A DNA stretch of 32,736 nt from Prevotella sp. (GTDB taxonomy: Bacteria; Bacteroidota; Bacteroidia; Bacteroidales; Bacteroidaceae): contig JAFZAP010000017.1 in the NCBI GenBank assembly GCA_017557185.1, positions 1-32,736 of the forward strand, in the 5' to 3' direction. The position numbers and the translations under genes are program-made. Below the pieces are notes generated by a model that ran no database searches, was not told where the DNA came from, and saw only the letters and a list, made by a program, of their open reading frames with translations. This document shows positions 1 to 7,330 of this stretch, piece by piece (positions within the stretch are counted from its first letter, which is position 1; each line of letters opens with the position of its first letter).

Positions 1-14
1 AACTATCAACTATC
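1..14. repeat. End of a heptamer tandem array (aactatc x2)
   Basis: Two copies of the 7-mer aactatc open the window, just past the stop codon of the GH29 gene. They match the unit type seen at 6332-6366, so the window probably begins inside another array of the same class. Nothing more can be said because the sequence is cut here. Confidence 0.5.
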
Positions 15-21
15 GATGGTG

Positions 22-1659
22 TTATTTGATCTTCAGCACGGGTGCAATCTTGTTGCAGGGTGCGGGGAGGGTGACGACGAGACCTTCGGCGGTCTGGCGG
101 GCCTTCACCTTTCCGTAGCCAAGCAGGCTCACACTCGACACCTTGCGACCATAGGGATTGCCCTTGCGCAACGACTTGATGATAAGCCTCGAATTCTCCA
201 TTTTCAATTCTCCATTCTCCATTTGCGTGGGCCAGCCCATCGCAGTGGCATAGAGGATGCCGCCCTTTTGGTTGAAACGGATGTCGCGATAGTCCATCTT
301 TGAGTATTCGCCATCGTTGAAGCCTTGTGCGTTGACGGAGATGTTCTTCTCGGCGACGGGGCCTTCGCCAAACGTCTTCCAGGGGCGCGTGCCGAAGATG
401 CTCTCGCCGTTGACGGTCATCCAGGCCTCGAGGTCGTCGAGGATGGCGGCTTCCTTCTCGTCGTAGGTGCCATCGGCGCGCAGGGGTACGGAGAGCAGGA
501 GGTTTCCGTTTTTCGACACGATGTCGACGAGCTGTTTCACGACGGTGGCTGCCGACTTATACCAGTTGTTCTCGTAGGTGCGCGTGTCGTAGTGCCAGCC
601 GCCGATGCAGTTGCAGGTCTGCCAAGGCTCGGGAACGATGAAATTGGGTGCTCCGCGCTCCACATCCCAGGTGATGGCCTTGCGCTGCTCTTCGTCGAGG
701 ATCTTGCAGGTCATCACGGCCTTCGGATTCTTGTTGTAGAAGTGGGCGGCGATCTTCAGTCCGCAGTCGCTGATGTCGTAGAACGGCAGCACGGTGACAT
801 CGAAGTAGATGATGTCGGGCTGGTAGCGGTTGATGGCGTCGAGGGTGCGGTCGTAGAAGTTCGTGACGAAGTCCTGCGACGGCGTGGCGGCACCGTGTGT
901 CCAGTCCCACTGCTGATGGATGGCTCCGTTCCACCAGGAGCGCTCGCTGAGCGGATGGTTCTGGCGGTAGAGCAGCTGCGGGTCGAGGCCTTCCCACCAC
1001 TTGCCCTTGCCGTCCTCCTTGGTGAGGTGGCCGTCGTAGTAGACGCCTGCCTTGCGGCCTTCGAGGTCGTAGCGCTGTGCGGGCTCATACCACGTCCACG
1101 CGTGGTCGGCATGGAAGGAGATGCCCAGCGGCAGTCCTGCCTTCTTCGCTGCCCGCGCCCATCCCTCGAGGATATCGCGCTTCGGGCCGATGTTCTTCGA
1201 GTTCCACGGCTGGTACTGCGAGTCCCAGAGGTCGTAGTTGTCGTGGTGGTTGCCGAGCACGAAGAAGTACTGTGCTCCGCAGCGCTTGTAGCGTTCGACG
1301 AGTTTCTCGGGGTCCCAGTTCTCGGCCTTGAAGAGCGGCAGAACGTCCTTGAAGCCGAACTCCGACGGGTGGCCGTAGTGTTCGACGTGGTATTTATACT
1401 CGCGCGTACCCTCCATGTAGAGTGAGCGCGCCATCCAGTCGCCGGAGCCTTCGACGCACTGTGGTCCCCAGTGGGCCCAGATGCCGAACTTCGCATTGCG
1501 GAACCACTCGGGCGTCTGGTGCTGCTGCAGCGACTGCCACGTGGGTTGATACTTGCCCGTCTGCATCTTCTCGTGCTCTTCGGATACGGGCACTTTGTAC
1601 TGCTGTGCCGAGGCCGTGAGGCTCAGGGCAAGAAGCAGGGTTGTGATTGCTGATTTCAT
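22..1659 (-). CDS. Secreted alpha-L-fucosidase-like glycoside hydrolase, family GH29
   Basis: The 545-residue protein starts with a signal peptide (hydrophobic residues 5-16, probable cleavage after ASA at 16-18), so it acts in the periplasm or at the surface. The GH29 barrel shows FGIWAHWGP at 58-66, the paired histidines of NHHD at 137-140, and IIYFD ending at Asp287, the expected retaining nucleophile. NGNLLLSVPL at 384-393 matches the family NGNLLLN motif. The general acid is less clear: where many family members read W-E-x-C, this one reads PWQTC at 345-349. A short C-terminal beta domain follows. Residues around MENGELKMENS in that domain are encoded by a simple repeat (positions about 195-235) and look like an in-frame insertion. 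It is the last gene of the carbohydrate operon, separated from GH97 by a 650 bp repeat-rich gap, so it may have its own promoter. alpha-L-Galactosidase activity is also possible, since the family tolerates both sugars. Confidence 0.85.
   Translation of the reverse strand: MKSAITTLLLALSLTASAQQYKVPVSEEHEKMQTGKYQPTWQSLQQHQTPEWFRNAKFGIWAHWGPQCVEGSGDWMARSLYMEGTREYKYHVEHYGHPSEFGFKDVLPLFKAENWDPEKLVERYKRCGAQYFFVLGNHHDNYDLWDSQYQPWNSKNIGPKRDILEGWARAAKKAGLPLGISFHADHAWTWYEPAQRYDLEGRKAGVYYDGHLTKEDGKGKWWEGLDPQLLYRQNHPLSERSWWNGAIHQQWDWTHGAATPSQDFVTNFYDRTLDAINRYQPDIIYFDVTVLPFYDISDCGLKIAAHFYNKNPKAVMTCKILDEEQRKAITWDVERGAPNFIVPEPWQTCNCIGGWHYDTRTYENNWYKSAATVVKQLVDIVSKNGNLLLSVPLRADGTYDEKEAAILDDLEAWMTVNGESIFGTRPWKTFGEGPVAEKNISVNAQGFNDGEYSKMDYRDIRFNQKGGILYATAMGWPTQMENGELKMENSRLIIKSLRKGNPYGRKVSSVSLLGYGKVKARQTAEGLVVTLPAPCNKIAPVLKIK
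195..234. repeat. Simple 7-8 bp repeat inside the GH29 gene
   Basis: The units ttctccatt, ttcaattctccatt and ctccattt repeat in tandem and are read in frame as MENGELKMENS. The same style of degenerate short repeat occupies gaps between genes elsewhere in this window, which suggests an insertion tolerated in a surface loop. Confidence 0.6.
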
Positions 1660-1682
1660 AATGTTGGGGGTTAGAAGTTTTT

Positions 1683-1724
1683 AGTTTCGAGTTTCGAGTT
1701 TCGAGTTTCGAGTTCCGAGTTTCA
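1683..1724. repeat. Heptamer tandem array (agtttcg, 6 units)
   Basis: Six consecutive 7-bp units read agtttcg x4, agttccg, agtttca. The array lies 24 bp upstream of the GH29 start codon on the coding strand. The same unit recurs at 5282-5302 and, on the opposite strand, at 11341-11396. Confidence 0.9.
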
Positions 1725-1817
1725 AGTTTAGACGATCCTTTTTTAAACAACTTAAACAACATCAAACAACTTAATTTTTTGTCTGCGAATGAAGCGAATG
1801 AAACGAATTTATTTATC

Positions 1818-2246
1818 ATGAAAAAAACATATAAAACACCAGTCGAAGAGCTAGCACTTCGTGCCTTGATGTCCGTGAGGGTCTTGGCTCTGGTGAGCAA
1901 GCTCCCCGATCCACTCCCTCACATTCATCATTTCTTCGAAATCACCTCTTCTCCTGGCAAAAAACATAAAAAAAGGGCCCCACTCCGACTCTCCCCCGCT
2001 CGGCTATGCCGCTTTCAGAGCGATAGCGGGGAAAGAAAGGGGGAGAGAGAAGGATGTCGCATGTTCAGCGTGTTGATGACTGAAGAGGAATGGTCTCCCT
2101 CTCCCTTCGGAGGGGGCTGGGGTGAGGCTCCTTTTTTCCTGTTTTTTGCCGCTGTGATGGCTGAGTTTTGGAACAAAACCGTGATGTACTTGCGGGCTGT
2201 GCGGAAAGCTCGCTTTCAGGCACAGGACGGAAGAACAACACGTTAG
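1818..2246 (+). CDS. Possible small ORF with a MKKTYKTP start; weak
   Basis: The only argument for this 142-codon plus-strand frame is its N-terminus, MKKTYKTPVEE. It resembles the start of the many short, poorly characterised Bacteroidales peptides that begin MKKTY-x-x-P. After about 25 codons the frame runs through the palindromic repeats of the gap and encodes low-complexity sequence. No Bacteroidota promoter box was found upstream. It is most likely a decayed small gene or chance; a real product would probably be only the first 20-60 residues' worth. Confidence 0.2.
   Translation: MKKTYKTPVEELALRALMSVRVLALVSKLPDPLPHIHHFFEITSSPGKKHKKRAPLRLSPARLCRFQSDSGERKGEREGCRMFSVLMTEEEWSPSPFGGGWGEAPFFLFFAAVMAEFWNKTVMYLRAVRKARFQAQDGRTTR
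1976..2048. repeat. GC-rich palindrome interrupted by a second hairpin
   Basis: The arms ctctccccc (about 1989-1997) and gggggagag (about 2039-2047) belong to the GC-rich palindrome family of this window. Between them sits gctcggctatgccgctttc (1998-2016), which recurs at 19565-19582 and inverted at 20008-20026. The arrangement looks like one repeat inserted in the loop of another. Confidence 0.6.
2095..2131. repeat. GC-rich palindromic repeat (intergenic copy)
   Basis: A stem ctccctctccc / ggaggggg is followed by the conserved tail ctggggtgaggct. It is nearly the same as the copy at 9096-9131, which overlaps the end of the GH31 gene. Confidence 0.8.
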
Positions 2247-2273
2247 GTCGTAGACCTCAGCCATCACAAGCGG
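2149..2273. repeat. Widely spaced inverted repeat with T-runs
   Basis: The arm ccgctgtgatggctgag (2149-2165) pairs with ctcagccatcacaagcgg (2256-2273), with one unpaired base and a 90 bp loop. T-runs follow on the plus strand. It may be a plus-strand terminator for a lost gene or a mobile-element remnant; no gene inside the loop is recognisable. Confidence 0.5.
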
Positions 2274-2310
2274 TGTTTTTTCTGTTTTTTTCAAAATAGA
2301 TTTCTAACTG

Positions 2311-4245
2311 TCAATTGTCAATTACTACGACCATACCGCCACGGGCGGAGAGGGTGACGGCCTTGGGCAGCGAGGCAGGCTGACTGATGAGCCAGGGAGC
2401 CCCACCCTGACCCTCCCCAGCAGGGAGGGAACTGCCGGAGTCGGCAAAGCAGGTGATTTTCCTTTGATCCTTTGAACCCAGAATGGCCTTCAGGCCCTTC
2501 AGACAGATGGTCTGCGGCTCGTCGCGTCCGTTGAGCATGCCTACATACCACGTGTTGCCGTTGCGTCGCGCCATGATGACATATTGTCCGGGATAGCCGC
2601 CCAGCAGGCGCGTCTCGTCCCAGACGGTGGGCAGGTTGCCGAGGAACTGCCGCACCTCCTTGGGTTGCGCGAGGAAGCTCTCGGGGCGGTCGGCGAGATG
2701 TTGCAGCGCCGACTCATAGACCACCGTCAGCGCGAGCTCGTGGGCGTGGGTGGTGATGTGCGGATGCTGTGAGTCGCTGAAGGCGCAGGGCGTGTAGTCC
2801 ATCGGTCCGATGACGTTGCGCGTGAAGGGCAGCATGCAGTTGTGGGCTGCCGCCTTCGTGGTGAACGTCGGCACGTTGTTATACCATTCGGCACCATAGA
2901 CGCCCTCGGTGGAGAGGAGGTTCGGCCACGTGCGCTGCCAACCGCGGGGAATGGTGGCTCCGTGGAAGTTGGCGAGCAGATGGTGTCGGGCCGCGCTCTC
3001 GAGCAGGTCCTGACAGTACTGCATGTTCATCTGCGTGTCGCCGGAGAAGAAGTCGATTTTCACGCCTGCTACGCCGATACGCTCACACCACGCGAACTCG
3101 CGCTCGCGGTCCTCGGGTTTGTTCAACCGGAACTTCGGTCCCGGCGCTCCGTCGAGCCAGCCCACGGAGGAGTTGTACCAGATGAGCGGCTTCACGCCCT
3201 GCTGGCGCGCGTAGGCAACGGCATCCTCGATGGTCTTGCCGTCCTTCATCTCATCCCACTCGGCATCGATGAGCACGTAGGGCAGGTGGAGCGACACAGC
3301 GAGGTCGACGTATTTCTTGATGATGTTGTAGTCGTTGGAGCCGTGATTGTAGGCCCAATAGACCCACGACACCACGCCGGGCTTGATCCAGCTGGTATCG
3401 GCAATCTTCGAAGGCTCGGCCATATCGGTGATGAGGGTAGATTCGACGATGTCGGCCAGCGTGCCCATCATGACCACTCGCCAAGGAGAATGCCACGAAC
3501 CGCTGATGTCGACGTCGTTCTGGTCGGGTGCCACGCGATAGAGCTCGCCGTCGTTGTAAAGGCACGACGCACTCTGCCGCGACTCGATGTTCGACTCGGA
3601 GAACAGCGCATAGACGGTCTGTCCCTGCCGATGGTCGGAGAGGTCGAAGAGGCAGGGATAGCCCCAGCGGTTCGGAGTCCGGTTCCATCGCGACGGCTGG
3701 CCGGTCTTGCCTGTGAGCGTGAGCGGGAAGAAACCTTCGTAGCCGTCGCTCCAGGGCTGCAGCCAGCGGGGTGTGCCCTCGGGGATGCGGAACGTGGTGT
3801 GCTCGGCAGCGAAGCGGCAAACGGGGAGGTTTTCGAGCTCATAGCGGAAGGCGATGCCGTCGTTGCAGAGTCGTACGACGAGCACCTGCTCGCGTCCCGA
3901 CGGCTCGCGGAACGTGTAGCGATACTCGTTGCACTGATTCGTGCAGTGCAGGCGCTTTCCGGCAAGCATCGTGTAGTCGATGTCGATGTGGCGTGGCGCA
4001 CTGCTGCCGACGAAGGCGAGGGAAGCCCCACCCTGGCCCTCCTTGGAGCCATTATTGGTTTCTGTAAGAGAGACGCCCACGTTGGTAAAGGTGAGCACCT
4101 GCCGACCCTTGTAGAACACTTCGAACTGACTGCCCTGTTGCTTCAGGGCGATGCGGCCGTTAGGCGACTTCGCCGGAGCTGCCGAGGCTCCCGAAGAAAC
4201 AAACAGGCAAAGCAGCAAAGAGGAAAGAACTTTCAGCGGATTCAT
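2311..4245 (-). CDS. Secreted GH97 glycoside hydrolase, retaining type (alpha-galactosidase-like)
   Basis: This 644-residue protein has a signal peptide (residues 1-22, ending ASA), an N-terminal beta-sandwich (about 25-280), a TIM barrel and a C-terminal beta domain, the GH97 layout. GVKIDFF places Asp398 where retaining GH97 enzymes carry the nucleophile. Glu453 in EGVYGAEWYN lies 55 residues further on, the spacing remembered for the acid/base of the Bacteroides retaining alpha-galactosidase. Inverting SusB-type GH97 enzymes instead use glutamates, so alpha-galactosidase or another alpha-glycosidase of the retaining branch is favoured over SusB. Two short stretches, SKEGQGGAS (about 67-75) and LPAGEGQGGAPW in the C-terminal domain, are encoded by GC-rich palindromes. 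The gene starts 13 bp before the stop of... the upstream alcohol dehydrogenase gene's end, so the two are surely co-transcribed. Confidence 0.85.
   Translation of the reverse strand: MNPLKVLSSLLLCLFVSSGASAAPAKSPNGRIALKQQGSQFEVFYKGRQVLTFTNVGVSLTETNNGSKEGQGGASLAFVGSSAPRHIDIDYTMLAGKRLHCTNQCNEYRYTFREPSGREQVLVVRLCNDGIAFRYELENLPVCRFAAEHTTFRIPEGTPRWLQPWSDGYEGFFPLTLTGKTGQPSRWNRTPNRWGYPCLFDLSDHRQGQTVYALFSESNIESRQSASCLYNDGELYRVAPDQNDVDISGSWHSPWRVVMMGTLADIVESTLITDMAEPSKIADTSWIKPGVVSWVYWAYNHGSNDYNIIKKYVDLAVSLHLPYVLIDAEWDEMKDGKTIEDAVAYARQQGVKPLIWYNSSVGWLDGAPGPKFRLNKPEDREREFAWCERIGVAGVKIDFFSGDTQMNMQYCQDLLESAARHHLLANFHGATIPRGWQRTWPNLLSTEGVYGAEWYNNVPTFTTKAAAHNCMLPFTRNVIGPMDYTPCAFSDSQHPHITTHAHELALTVVYESALQHLADRPESFLAQPKEVRQFLGNLPTVWDETRLLGGYPGQYVIMARRNGNTWYVGMLNGRDEPQTICLKGLKAILGSKDQRKITCFADSGSSLPAGEGQGGAPWLISQPASLPKAVTLSARGGMVVVIDN
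2398..2429. repeat. GC-rich palindrome in frame in the GH97 gene (3' part)
   Basis: The sequence agccccaccctgaccctcc followed by ccagcagggaggg shares the head and stem of the copies at 4024 and 4592. It is translated as LPAGEGQGGAP in the C-terminal domain of GH97 without breaking the frame. Confidence 0.75.
4024..4050. repeat. Partial GC-rich palindrome in frame in the GH97 gene (5' part)
   Basis: The head agccccaccctggccctcc matches the copy at 2398-2429 in 17 of 18 positions, but the second arm is eroded to ttggag. It encodes SKEGQGGAS in a loop of the N-terminal sandwich. Confidence 0.65.
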
Positions 4246-4258
4246 ACGTATTGCTCAT

Positions 4259-5272
4259 TTAGAATTTGGTTAGGATGCGGAATACTTTTCCAGGAGCGGC
4301 AGCCCATTCCTCCATTGCCTGCGGAGCCTCTTCCGGGCTGACGACGCGACTGATGAGGCGGTCGATGGGGCAGGTGCCGCGCTCCAAGTAGCGGATGACG
4401 GCACGGAAGTCCTGCGGCAGGGCGTTGCGCGAGCCGCGGATGTCGAGTTCCTTCTGCACGAAGTACTTCGTCTGGAACGACACCTCTGTCTTCGCATAGC
4501 CGATGCAGACCACACGGCCGGTGAAGTCGACAACATCGATGGCCATCTGATAGGTGGGCACACTGCCCACAGCCTCAATGACGACTGAGGGAGCCCCTCC
4601 CCAGCCCTCCCCCGAAGGGAGGGGGTTTGGTGAACGGAGGGTGTTTACGGCATAGGTGGCGCCCATCTCGCGAGCAAGGGCAAGCTTCTCGTCGTCGATG
4701 TCGGCAGCGATGACGGTGGCTCCGCGCAGGACTGCCCGCACGACGGCACCCATACCCACCATTCCACAACCGATGACCATCACTACGTCGTTGTCGGTGA
4801 CCTGTGCGCGGTCCACAGCGTGGAAGCCCACGCTCATCGGCTCTACCAGCGCACAGACTTTCGGCGTGAGCTGTTCGGCAGGGATGATCTTCTCCCACGG
4901 CAGAACGATGGTTTCACGCATCGCTCCGTTGCGCTGAACGCCAAGTGTTTCGTTGTGCTGACAGGCATTAGGCCGACGATTACGACACGATGCACACTTG
5001 CCGCAGGCGGTGTAGGGATTCACCGTTACCACCATTCCTGGCTGCAAATGCTCGGGGACATCGCTACCTACTGCCTCGATGACGGCACCCACCTCATGAC
5101 CGGGGATGACGGGCATCTTCACCATCGGGTTACGGCCCAGATAGGTGTTGAGGTCGGAGCCGCAGAATCCGACATACTGCAGGCGTACCTTCACATCGCC
5201 TGCCTTCATTTCCTGTTCGGGAACGTCGACAACCTGTATCTGGCGTTCACCTGTGATTTGTATTGCTTTCAT
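4259..5272 (-). CDS. Zinc-dependent medium-chain alcohol/polyol dehydrogenase
   Basis: This is a cytoplasmic 337-residue MDR-family enzyme oxidising a hydroxyl of a sugar, polyol or sugar acid with NAD(P). The catalytic zinc ligands read Cys37 (GFCGSD) and His59-Glu60 (GHE). The structural zinc cysteines are 90, 93, 96 and 104. The Rossmann motif is GCGMVGMGAV. The start MKAIQIT at 5272 is preferred: the 14 extra codons upstream in the same frame come from a heptamer array. The closest relatives by eye are sorbitol, threonine and RspB/L-galactonate dehydrogenases, so the substrate is unknown. Its place beside a sugar-1-dehydrogenase and a lactonase candidate suggests the sugar acid or its keto-deoxy product. 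LRSPNPLPSGEGWGGAPS, in the linker after the Rossmann ADIDDEKL strand, is encoded by a GC-rich palindrome inserted in frame. Confidence 0.85.
   Translation of the reverse strand: MKAIQITGERQIQVVDVPEQEMKAGDVKVRLQYVGFCGSDLNTYLGRNPMVKMPVIPGHEVGAVIEAVGSDVPEHLQPGMVVTVNPYTACGKCASCRNRRPNACQHNETLGVQRNGAMRETIVLPWEKIIPAEQLTPKVCALVEPMSVGFHAVDRAQVTDNDVVMVIGCGMVGMGAVVRAVLRGATVIAADIDDEKLALAREMGATYAVNTLRSPNPLPSGEGWGGAPSVVIEAVGSVPTYQMAIDVVDFTGRVVCIGYAKTEVSFQTKYFVQKELDIRGSRNALPQDFRAVIRYLERGTCPIDRLISRVVSPEEAPQAMEEWAAAPGKVFRILTKF
4592..4630. repeat. GC-rich palindrome in frame in the zinc dehydrogenase gene
   Basis: The sequence agcccctccccagccctcc is followed by the second stem arm gaagggaggggg and tttgg. It is one of the most intact copies and is translated as NPLPSGEGWGGAP between two conserved strands of the coenzyme domain, where homologues normally have a short turn. 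Confidence 0.85.
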
Positions 5273-5281
5273 CAATATAAT

Positions 5282-5302
5282 AGTTCCGAGTTTCGAGTTT
5301 CG
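5282..5302. repeat. Heptamer tandem array (agtttcg, 3 units)
   Basis: Units agttccg, agtttcg, agtttcg lie between the stop codon of the amidohydrolase gene (5307) and the start codon of the dehydrogenase gene (5272). They match the array at 1683-1724 in sequence and orientation. Confidence 0.85.
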
Positions 5303-5306
5303 AGTT

Positions 5307-6245
5307 TTATTCACTCATATTCTTGATATAGGGGAGGTCGGGTAAGTTGCCGAAGCCATAGAAGCGACGGGCATTCTCGCCGAGGAAGAGGCGCTTCTCC
5401 TCGTCGGTGAGTTCAAGGGATTTCACCACAAAGTCATAGCTCATGCGGTAGGTGATGGCGGTAATGGTGCGCGGATAGTCGGAGCCCCACATCAGCTTCT
5501 CCATGCCCGCGAGGTCGGCAGCCTCCTTGATGGCTCGCACCGCCGTCGGGAACGGATAGAACTCCGAGTTGTAAAGCCACGTGATGCCACCCGACTCCAC
5601 ACGGACATTCTCGTGACGTGCCAACCGTATCTGCTCGCGCCAAGCCTCGTTCTCCCAAGGCGGCGACTGCGGCGGATTGGCCATTCCCAGATGACCGATG
5701 GCGATGCGCAGGCGAGGACATTCGGCGATGACTTCGCGCAGCTGCGATACTTGCTCCATTCCATCTTCCAATGTGATCGACAGGAACACATCCTTTGCTT
5801 CCATCAAGCGGAACATCTGCATCATCTCGGGCGACGTGAGCAGACGGCCCAACAGGCGATGACCGGGGATGGCGATGCCGCGGAAGCCCTGCTCAGTGAT
5901 GAGCTTCTCGGCCTGGACATAGAAGCCGTCGGAGAGGTAATCGACCATTCCGCAGGTGAGGAAGCGGTCGGGGTACTGCCTGCTGACCTGGGCGAGATAG
6001 TCGTTCTGTATGCCGTCGATGAACTCCTGCACGACGACTGCTGCCGCCACCTGTGCATAGTCCATATTCGATAGGAACACTTCGGCGGTATTGCGACCGT
6101 CGATGATGAACGGCGGAATCATCTGCACCTCCTCGCCGAGGAAGAGCGAGCGGCCGTTCTTCAGACTGCGGATAGGCAGCCCGTTCCATGAGGTGTCTTG
6201 CTGAAGCCACAAGTGGCTATGGGCGTCGATTAGTTGATAGTTCAT
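5307..6245 (-). CDS. Amidohydrolase of the COG3618 type; candidate L-fucono/L-galactono-lactonase
   Basis: The 312-residue protein is a metal-dependent TIM-barrel amidohydrolase. It shows IDAHSHLW with the metal ligands His9 and His11, the mid-barrel AIGHLGM histidine, and the C-terminal MWGSDYPR with the conserved aspartate. This pattern is typical of the family that includes L-fuconolactonase and L-rhamnonolactonase. Its neighbour is an aldo-keto reductase of the sugar-1-dehydrogenase type, so hydrolysis of the resulting lactone is the natural inference. The ATG at 6243-6245 gives MNYQLIDAHSH. A longer frame back to a TTG at 6347 would add 34 residues encoded by the heptamer array, giving repeated QLSTxN, and is less likely. 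The start codon itself lies in a variant heptamer unit. Confidence 0.75.
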   Translation of the reverse strand: MNYQLIDAHSHLWLQQDTSWNGLPIRSLKNGRSLFLGEEVQMIPPFIIDGRNTAEVFLSNMDYAQVAAAVVVQEFIDGIQNDYLAQVSRQYPDRFLTCGMVDYLSDGFYVQAEKLITEQGFRGIAIPGHRLLGRLLTSPEMMQMFRLMEAKDVFLSITLEDGMEQVSQLREVIAECPRLRIAIGHLGMANPPQSPPWENEAWREQIRLARHENVRVESGGITWLYNSEFYPFPTAVRAIKEAADLAGMEKLMWGSDYPRTITAITYRMSYDFVVKSLELTDEEKRLFLGENARRFYGFGNLPDLPYIKNMSE

Positions 6246-6301
6246 AGTTGAGAGTTGATAGTTGACAGTTGATAGTTGAGAGTTGAGAGTTGAGAGTTGA
6301 G
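6232..6301. repeat. Heptamer tandem array (agttgag/agttgat, 10 units) over a start codon
   Basis: Ten units follow one another without a gap: agttgat, agttcat, agttgag, agttgat, agttgac, agttgat, then agttgag x4, with a further aagttgag directly after. The array overlaps the 5' end of the amidohydrolase gene. Its second unit, agttcat, carries the start codon on the minus strand. Confidence 0.9.
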
Positions 6302-6331
6302 AAGTTGAGACAACCTTTAAAAGGTAATCAA

Positions 6332-6366
6332 AACTATCAACTTTCAACTTTCAATTATCAACTATT
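6332..6366. repeat. Heptamer tandem array (aactatc/aactttc, 5 units)
   Basis: Units aactatc, aactttc, aactttc, aattatc, aactatt run across the stop codon (6358-6360) of the aldo-keto reductase gene. They are roughly inverted relative to the array at 6232-6301. Confidence 0.8.
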
Positions 6367-7308
6367 CTTCCAGCGGACGCGCTGCTGGTCACCAATGATT
6401 TCCTTTACTTTCTCGACGAGCTGCCAATCGATGGGCTTCTCTGCATAGCTGATGCTGCGCAGCACATTCGCGGGCGAGGCGCTGCTGAAGAGCGTTGTGG
6501 CGATGCGCGGCGACAGACTGACGGCAAACTGAATGGCGAGTTCCTCGATGGGATAGCCCTGTGCGGCACAGTATTCGGCAGCACGCTTGCAGGCATTGCG
6601 CAGGCTCTCGGGAGCAGGATGCCAGTCGGGAGCACCACGACTCGATAGCAGACCCATCGAGAACGGCGATGCATTGATGACGCCGATGCCGCGCTCCTCG
6701 AAGTAGTCGAGGTAGTCGGTGAGCATATCGTCGTTCAGGCTGTAGTGGCAGAAGCAGAGGACGCTTTCCACCGTTCCCGGCTCCACATGATCGATGACCC
6801 ACTGCAGGTTCTCGGGCTGCAGGTCGGTGATGCCCACATGGCGCACCACGCCTTCGTCGCGCAACTTCACCAATGCCGGCAACGTCTCGTCGGCCACCTT
6901 CTGCAGACCGCCCGGCAGCGCTGCCTGGAACTCGATGTCGTGAACATTGATGAGGTCGATGTAGTCGATGCCCAGTCGCTCCATGCTCTCATAGACGCTG
7001 CGCGTGACGCGCTCGGCCGAATAGTCCCACGTGTTCACACCATCCTTTCCGTAGCGTCCCACCTTCGTGGAGAGGTAATACTTGTCGCGTGGAATCTCGC
7101 GCAACGCCTTTCCCAGCACCTGCTCGGCCTTCAGATGTCCGTAGTAGGGCGACACATCGATGAAGTTAATGCCGTTGTCCACAGCTACATGAACGGCACG
7201 AATGCCTTCTTCCTCGCGGATACCGTGGAACACACCACCGAGCGACGATGCCCCGAACGACAACGCCGATACCCGCATACCTGTTTTTCCAATTTCGTTG
7301 TAAAGCAT
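6358..7308 (-). CDS. Aldo-keto reductase of the L-galactose / L-fucose dehydrogenase type
   Basis: The 316-residue cytoplasmic enzyme should oxidise C1 of a free L-galactose-configured sugar (L-galactose, L-fucose) to the lactone with NAD(P)+. The AKR tetrad is present: Asp51, Tyr56 (DVSPYYG), Lys82 (LSTKVGRYG) and His123 (NVHDIEF). The stretches FGASSLGGVF, NVHDIEF, FCHYSLND and INASPFSMGLLS closely resemble plant L-galactose dehydrogenase as remembered; that resemblance is stronger than to general AKRs. The start MLYNEIGKTG at 7308 is chosen because the 81 codons upstream in this frame overlap the GH43 gene and encode Arg/Ser/Thr-rich junk. With the downstream lactonase candidate it forms the first two steps of an oxidative deoxy-sugar pathway. 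Confidence 0.8.
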   Translation of the reverse strand: MLYNEIGKTGMRVSALSFGASSLGGVFHGIREEEGIRAVHVAVDNGINFIDVSPYYGHLKAEQVLGKALREIPRDKYYLSTKVGRYGKDGVNTWDYSAERVTRSVYESMERLGIDYIDLINVHDIEFQAALPGGLQKVADETLPALVKLRDEGVVRHVGITDLQPENLQWVIDHVEPGTVESVLCFCHYSLNDDMLTDYLDYFEERGIGVINASPFSMGLLSSRGAPDWHPAPESLRNACKRAAEYCAAQGYPIEELAIQFAVSLSPRIATTLFSSASPANVLRSISYAEKPIDWQLVEKVKEIIGDQQRVRWKNS

Positions 7309-7330
7309 TTGATATAATTGATTGATATGA

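Larger units (their letters stand above)
1660..2310. other. Repeat-rich 650 bp gap between GH97 and GH29
   Basis: No convincing gene fills this gap. From left to right it holds a 7-mer array (1683-1724), 9-10 bp repeats of the type aaacaactt (about 1745-1774), a possible small plus-strand ORF starting at 1818, a GC-rich palindrome split by another hairpin (1976-2048), an intact GC-rich palindrome (2095-2131), and widely spaced inverted arms (2149-2165 with 2256-2273) followed by T-runs on the plus strand. No TAnnTTTG promoter for GH29 was found on the minus strand. Confidence 0.7.

Noticed and set aside
2141-2290. Inverted arms at 2149 and 2256 as ends of an insertion sequence
   Set aside because: The interior is only 90 bp with no transposase remnant and no target duplication was seen; recorded as an inverted repeat only.
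6246-6347. Longer amidohydrolase start at a TTG
   Set aside because: It would add 34 residues encoded by the heptamer array, before the IDAHSH motif that normally begins the protein.
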